Origin: an uncultured Lachnospiraceae bacterium
GTDB taxonomy: Bacteria; Bacillota; Clostridia; Lachnospirales; Lachnospiraceae
Assembly: GCA_905236925.1 (NCBI GenBank)
Contig: CAJOQS010000225.1
Coordinates: forward strand, 1 to 8,273
Direction of reading: 5' to 3'
Length of the DNA stretch: 8,273 bases
Of the stretch, positions 4,831 to 8,273 are shown one piece after another. Position numbers and translations under genes: made by a program. Under the pieces are notes generated by a model, which worked only from the letters and a program-made list of their open reading frames with translations, was not told the origin of the DNA and did not search any database. Every line of letters begins with the position of its first letter. Positions within the stretch are counted from its first letter, which is position 1.

Positions 4831-6330
4831 ATGAAGAAGGTCCAGAGCCGCATCAACAACATATTCTTCAGGGTGTTCGGCAGCTTCGCGGTGCTGATAC
4901 TCATTTTTGCCGTTCTTCTCGGAATCATATTCGTAAGCATCTACAGGTCGACGACGGAGGAATACAACAGGCAGGAGCTTGCCCGCGTGGCCGGCAATGT
5001 GGCCGGAAGCATCAGGAATTTCGTTATAGATGACGAGAAAACGGCTTTCGTCAATTACATCTCGTCCTTCAGCGAATTCGAAGATGCCGAGATATGGTGC
5101 TTCTCCGACAGAAACGCTGCCAACCCGATGAGCGACGATTTCGTCAACACGGCTGATGATATGGCGCTCGAACTCAGGGATTTCAGGAAGCTTATCGAGA
5201 ACGCTTTTCAGGGACACAGCAGGATCGACACCTTCTACAGCGAGATCCACAAGTCAACCGCAATGGTTGCCGCAGCTCCTATTTTCGGCGAGGACAGGGA
5301 GGTCTGCGGAGGAATACTCGTTGTAAAGTCCATGAAGGAAATGGACGATACTATCAACCGAAGCGTCTCGCTTATCCTTGTCAGCTCGGTTATGGCGCTC
5401 GCGCTGTCGGCTCTGGTCGCAACATGGCTGGCGCACATCATCACCGATCCCATCAAGAGCATGCAGACCATGGCTCACGAGATGATCGAGGGTAATTACG
5501 AATGCAAGACCGGCATCAGCAGGACGGACGAGATCGGCGACATGGCAAGGAGCATAGATATGCTTTCGGGCCGTCTTAAAGAGAATGAGATCGAACGTCA
5601 GAACCTCGAGCAGATGCGTATGGACTTCTTCGCCAACGTTTCACACGAGCTGAGAACGCCGATAGCGGTCGTCAGCGCAACGGCTGAATGTCTCGCGGAC
5701 GGCGTTGTCACGGATGAAGCCAAGATCAGCGAGTACTACGAGAGGATACTGCGCGAATGCAAGTCAATGGAAAGACTTGTTGCGGATCTGCTGATACTTT
5801 CCAAGATGCAGAACCCCAATTTCAAGATTGAGAAGGAACCTGTAAACCTTATCCATATCTTCGACGACCTGATCCGAAGCGCGGCTACGATCAGCAAGGA
5901 AAAGCACATCGAGATCGTCATGAACTGCGATAAGGGAATATACATGATGATGGGCGATTATGACCGTCTGAGGCAGATGTTCCTTGTCATCTTCGATAAC
6001 GCGATCAAGTTTTCACCGGAAAACTCGAAGATATATGTTACGCTCAAATCCGGCGGAGAAGACGGCATGATGACCGTCAGCATCCGCGACGAGGGTATCG
6101 GTATCTCGAAGGAGGAGCTGCCGTTCATCTTCGATAAGTTCTACAAGTCCAAGCTGAGGATGAACGCTAAGGGAACCGGACTCGGACTTGCGATCGCGAA
6201 GTATATCGCGATCAAGCATGACGGCTCGATAACTGTCGAGAGTGAACAGGGAAAGGGCTCCGAATTCATCTTTAGTTTTCGTGAAATATCCGAAGAAGAG
6301 TACATGTTATCAGAAAGTAGCGATAAATAA
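4831..6330 (+). CDS. Membrane sensor histidine kinase
   Basis: This 499-aa kinase should autophosphorylate on His272 and pass the phosphate to the adjacent regulator. Order of parts: transmembrane helix 1 (about 12-38), an extracytoplasmic sensor of about 140 residues (39-178), transmembrane helix 2 (about 179-203), HAMP linker (about 200-252), HisKA dimerisation domain with FFANVSHELRTPIA (His272), then the ATPase domain. The ATPase domain has the N box FDNAIKFSP (Asn390), G1 DEGIGI (420-425), F box FDKFYK (434-439) and G2 GTGLGLAI (448-455). All catalytic boxes are intact. The sensor may be Cache-like in its last part (AAAPIFGEDREVCGGILVV), and it carries two cysteines, Cys90 and Cys159. 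The ligand is unknown. No terminator is seen between the stop codon and the 6S RNA promoter, so transcripts may run on to the terminator at 6607-6647. Confidence 0.95.
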   Translation: MKKVQSRINNIFFRVFGSFAVLILIFAVLLGIIFVSIYRSTTEEYNRQELARVAGNVAGSIRNFVIDDEKTAFVNYISSFSEFEDAEIWCFSDRNAANPMSDDFVNTADDMALELRDFRKLIENAFQGHSRIDTFYSEIHKSTAMVAAAPIFGEDREVCGGILVVKSMKEMDDTINRSVSLILVSSVMALALSALVATWLAHIITDPIKSMQTMAHEMIEGNYECKTGISRTDEIGDMARSIDMLSGRLKENEIERQNLEQMRMDFFANVSHELRTPIAVVSATAECLADGVVTDEAKISEYYERILRECKSMERLVADLLILSKMQNPNFKIEKEPVNLIHIFDDLIRSAATISKEKHIEIVMNCDKGIYMMMGDYDRLRQMFLVIFDNAIKFSPENSKIYVTLKSGGEDGMMTVSIRDEGIGISKEELPFIFDKFYKSKLRMNAKGTGLGLAIAKYIAIKHDGSITVESEQGKGSEFIFSFREISEEEYMLSESSDK

Positions 6331-6353
6331 TTTAAAGTTTTTAGAAAATAGGC

Positions 6354-6382
6354 TTGCAAATAGTTCGGGTTTGTCGTATAAT
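6354..6382 (+). promoter_or_regulatory. Strong promoter of the 6S RNA
   Basis: TTGCAA (6354-6359) and a perfect TATAAT (6377-6382) are separated by exactly 17 bp, the strongest promoter in the window. Expected start of transcription is near A6389. The -35 box begins only 23 bp after the kinase stop codon. Confidence 0.82.
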
Positions 6383-6388
6383 GATCCC

Positions 6389-6550
6389 ATAACAAAACAA
6401 GGTCTCCTGAGGTGTGCGACAACTCCTGTGTTTTTGAACCTACATCACTTTAAACGGAACTCCAACATCGTTGAGTCTATGTCAGGCCTCGTAAGTCAGT
6501 GGAAGGCAGAAGCTCAATTGAGGGCATCCACCTAGCAATTGCTAGGAGTC
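6389..6550 (+). ncRNA. ssrS: 6S RNA (RNA polymerase-binding regulatory RNA)
   Basis: 6S RNA folds into a long rod with a central bubble that mimics an open promoter and holds the housekeeping RNA polymerase holoenzyme. The call rests on features recalled from Firmicutes 6S RNAs: a 5' CTCCTGAGGTGTGCG, the GTTTTTGAACC and AAACGGAACTCC segments, GGCCTCG, and a 3' GGGCATCCACCT. The closing stem is seen directly: AGGTG (6410-6414) with CACCT (6529-6533), TGC (6415-6417) with GCA (6524-6526), and CTCCT (6404-6408) with AGGAG (6544-6548). The region has a strong promoter, no credible coding frame and a strong terminator. The exact ends are estimates: the primary transcript probably runs to about 6645 and would then be trimmed. 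A covariance-model search was not possible here, so this stays a strong but unverified call. Confidence 0.8.
6531..6546. repeat. Perfect 16-bp palindrome in the 3' arm of the 6S RNA
   Basis: CCTAGCAATTGCTAGG reads the same on both strands. In RNA it could form a 6-bp hairpin with an AATT loop. Its outer bases (CCT and AGG) are also the 3' strand of the 6S closing stem, so the local hairpin and the closing stem compete. Confidence 0.6.
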
Positions 6551-6584
6551 AAAAAACAGGAACCGGCACTTTGGGTATACATTT

Positions 6585-6601
6585 AGCCGCGAAAGGCGGC
6601 T
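6585..6601 (+). other. Small GC-rich hairpin before the 6S terminator
   Basis: AGCCGC (6585-6590) pairs with GCGGCT (6596-6601) around a GAAAG loop. No T-run follows, so it is not a terminator by itself. It lies in the 3' trailer of the 6S precursor and might mark a processing boundary. Confidence 0.4.
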
Positions 6602-6606
6602 GCAGC

Positions 6607-6647
6607 GCCTCCGGCCCGTACGAAAGGGCCGGAGGCAGTTTTTTTTT
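6607..6647 (+). terminator. Strong intrinsic terminator of the 6S RNA unit
   Basis: GCCTCCGGCCC (6607-6617) pairs perfectly with GGGCCGGAGGC (6626-6636) over 11 bp with an 8-nt loop. After two bases comes a run of nine T (6639-6647). It separates the 6S RNA, and any read-through from the kinase operon, from nadE. Confidence 0.93.
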
Positions 6648-6708
6648 ATTCTTTTTATCATTTCGTAACAATCTTTACCCAAGGTTTATTTCATATTTCC
6701 ATGATCTG

Positions 6709-6717
6709 TGCTATAAT
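6709..6717 (+). promoter_or_regulatory. Extended -10 promoter of nadE
   Basis: TGCTATAAT is an extended -10 element with a perfect TATAAT (6712-6717). No good -35 box lies 16-18 bp upstream, which fits extended -10 promoters. Transcription would begin near 6724, giving a leader of about 68 nt. The leader contains a small hairpin, AGGTC/GACCT (6753-6757/6769-6773). Confidence 0.58.
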
Positions 6718-6791
6718 TCAGACTGATGATATCTCAATATTCTGAGCGGTGAAGGTCATTTGGAACGCGACCTGTGCCTGAAAGGATGGAT

Positions 6792-8273
6792 ATGAAAGAC
6801 GGATTTGTCAGAGCAGCCGCGATAACACCGGTAATCAAGCTCGGCGATTGTGAATACAATGCAAACGAGATCATTCGTCTGATACGTGAGGCGGAGGAGA
6901 AGCACATCAAGGTCGTGTGCTTCCCGGAGCTGTGCATTACGGGATACACCTGCGGGGATCTCTTCCTTCAGGATGTCCTGCTTGAAAACGCGCGGACCCA
7001 GCTTCTGCGCATAGCCGCGGCAACAGCGGGACTGGATGTGTTTGCGGTCGTTGGCCTGCCTCTGCAGGTTGGAACGAAGATATATATCTGCGGCGCTGCC
7101 GTCCAGAACGGAAGGATACTTGGAATAGTACCGAAGCATTTTCTTCCGACTTACGGAGAGTACTACGAATCAAGGCATTTCCAGCAGGGCTCGTGGGAGG
7201 TCCGCAGCATCACGCTCGGAGGAGAGGAAGTCCCGTTCGGGATGAAGCTCCTTTTTGACAATGAGAATCTTCCCGGTCTTTCGATAGGAATTGAGATATG
7301 CGAGGATCTTTGGATGCCGCAGCCTCCCAGCGGAGCGCATGTGCTTGCGGGAGCAACGCTGATACTTAACCTTTCTGCGAGCGATGAGCTTGCGGGCAAG
7401 CGCGCGTACAGGCGCGGACTGGTCAGCAATCAGAGCGCAAGGCTCGTATGCGGCTATGTTTATGCCGATGCGGGCGAGGGTGAGTCGACCACAGACCTTT
7501 GCTTCTCGGGACACAATCTGATAGCGGAGAACGGTACGCTGCTCGCTCAGTCGGAGCTTTTTTCGAGCGGCATGACGGTATCCGAAATTGATATAGGAAA
7601 GCTTATAAACGAGCGCCGGAGGATGACTTCGTATTCGGCCGGCGGCAATGACTATACACATGTGAAGTTCTCTTTTGCGAACTGCGGGGAGGAGCTTGAA
7701 TTTACAAGGCATTTCAGGCGCAATCCCTTTATCCCCGAGGATGAAGCGGAGAAGAATGCCGCATTGCGCCAGATAATCGCGATCCAGGCTCACGGCCTGA
7801 TGTCAAGGCTTAAAGCGATAGGCTGCAAAAACGCTGTCCTCGGCCTTTCGGGCGGACTCGACTCTACTCTTGCGCTCCTTGTGACCGCAAGGGCGTTCAG
7901 GGAGCTGGGCCTTGATATGAAGGGCATACTTGCGGTGACAATGCCCTGCTTCGGAACCTCTAAAAGGACTCACAACAACGCGCTGATACTTGCGGAGGAG
8001 CTTGGGACCGATTTCAGGGAGATCAACATAAAAGAGGCTGTTCTTGCGCATTTCAGGGATATCGGACAGGATCCCGGAGTAGCGGATGTTACCTTCGAGA
8101 ATTCCCAGGCGCGTGAACGCACGCAGATCCTCATGGATCTGGCAAACAAAAATAACGGCATTGTTATAGGAACCGGAGACCTTTCGGAGCTTGCTCTGGG
8201 CTTCGCGACCTACAACGGTGATCATATGTCGATGTACGGCGTCAACATAAGCGTGCCTAAGACGCTGGTGAAG
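6792..8273 (+). CDS. nadE: Glutamine-dependent NAD+ synthetase, 3' end outside window
   Basis: NadE makes NAD+ from deamido-NAD+, ATP and glutamine, the last step of NAD biosynthesis. The frame stays open from 6792 to the window edge (494 codons, no stop). An N-terminal nitrilase-type glutaminase domain (about 1-280) has the triad Glu46 (FPELCITGYTCGDLF), Lys115 (PKHFLPTYGEYYE) and Cys170 (EICEDLW), which match Glu52/Lys121/Cys176 of the Mycobacterium tuberculosis enzyme at a constant offset of 6. The synthetase domain begins near 320, with the ATP-binding P-loop SGGLDS (353-358), FENSQARERTQ (435-445) and GTGDLSELALGFATYNGDHMSMYG (460-483). So it uses glutamine directly rather than ammonia alone. 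The family is normally about 640-680 residues, so roughly 150-180 are missing. The start at 6792 has AAAGGA 5 nt upstream; an in-frame ATG at 6786 is too close to that site. Confidence 0.96.
   Translation, partial: MKDGFVRAAAITPVIKLGDCEYNANEIIRLIREAEEKHIKVVCFPELCITGYTCGDLFLQDVLLENARTQLLRIAAATAGLDVFAVVGLPLQVGTKIYICGAAVQNGRILGIVPKHFLPTYGEYYESRHFQQGSWEVRSITLGGEEVPFGMKLLFDNENLPGLSIGIEICEDLWMPQPPSGAHVLAGATLILNLSASDELAGKRAYRRGLVSNQSARLVCGYVYADAGEGESTTDLCFSGHNLIAENGTLLAQSELFSSGMTVSEIDIGKLINERRRMTSYSAGGNDYTHVKFSFANCGEELEFTRHFRRNPFIPEDEAEKNAALRQIIAIQAHGLMSRLKAIGCKNAVLGLSGGLDSTLALLVTARAFRELGLDMKGILAVTMPCFGTSKRTHNNALILAEELGTDFREINIKEAVLAHFRDIGQDPGVADVTFENSQARERTQILMDLANKNNGIVIGTGDLSELALGFATYNGDHMSMYGVNISVPKTLVK

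Noticed and set aside
6389..6550. tmRNA, RNase P RNA or SRP RNA as alternative identities for the non-coding gene
   Set aside because: It is too short and lacks the tRNA-like ends of tmRNA, the conserved RNase P core, and the SRP GGAA-type tetraloop helix. The pairing pattern and promoter fit 6S RNA better.
6242..6726. Plus-strand open frames of 97 and 75 codons spanning the 6S region
   Set aside because: They overlap the kinase end, the 6S promoter, the 6S RNA and its terminator. No ribosome binding sites and no protein-like composition were seen.
7170..8225. Minus-strand open frames of 207 and 140 codons
   Set aside because: They are shadows of nadE, which has all catalytic motifs in the plus frame.
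1..8273. CRISPR array, insertion sequence or prophage
   Set aside because: No regularly spaced repeats, transposase or integrase motifs or phage structural genes were found on either strand.

Overview
The window looks like chromosomal DNA from a Gram-positive Clostridia (Lachnospiraceae-like) bacterium of moderate GC content. The grounds are: strong AGGAGG-type ribosome binding sites throughout, an intact tgt-yajC pair, a secreted BIG2 (bacterial Ig-like) protein, an OmpR-type two-component system, a Firmicutes-type 6S RNA, and a long glutamine-dependent NAD synthetase. The taxonomic call is an inference from gene content and style, not from a marker gene. No transposase, phage gene or CRISPR array is visible.

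Layout, left to right. Bases 1-24 hold only the first eight codons of a minus-strand gene, with its ribosome binding site and promoter to the right. A tRNA-Trp(CCA) gene with its own promoter lies at 259-331. It is followed by a dense cluster of inverted repeats (339-493), including a 58-nt hairpin that looks like a bidirectional terminator shared with the next gene. A minus-strand D-2-hydroxyacid dehydrogenase (514-1470) and plus-strand tgt (1635-2768) diverge from a 164-bp region carrying two back-to-back promoter candidates and a 10-bp palindrome. tgt is followed closely by yajC (2786-3115). Next comes a secreted protein with two BIG2 domains (3219-4058), preceded by 11-bp-spaced direct repeats. 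A response regulator (4131-4826) and a sensor histidine kinase (4831-6330) form a tight operon.

Only 23 bases after the kinase stop codon begins a near-consensus promoter (TTGCAA-17-TATAAT). It drives what I read as 6S RNA (about 6389-6550), ending at a very strong intrinsic terminator (6607-6647). An extended -10 promoter then leads into nadE, the glutamine-dependent NAD+ synthetase, which runs off the right end of the window after 494 codons.

How the parts may work together: most genes are housekeeping functions for tRNA supply and modification, Sec translocation, NAD synthesis and global RNA polymerase control. The least ordinary part is the BIG2-protein/regulator/kinase group. The spacing of the repeats upstream of the BIG2 gene (7-bp half-sites every 11 bp) is the architecture used by PhoB/OmpR-type regulators, and such a regulator is encoded next door, so local regulation is a testable guess. 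The second notable part is the 6S RNA: the 3' strand of its closing stem is also half of a perfect 16-bp palindrome, which could give an alternative fold.
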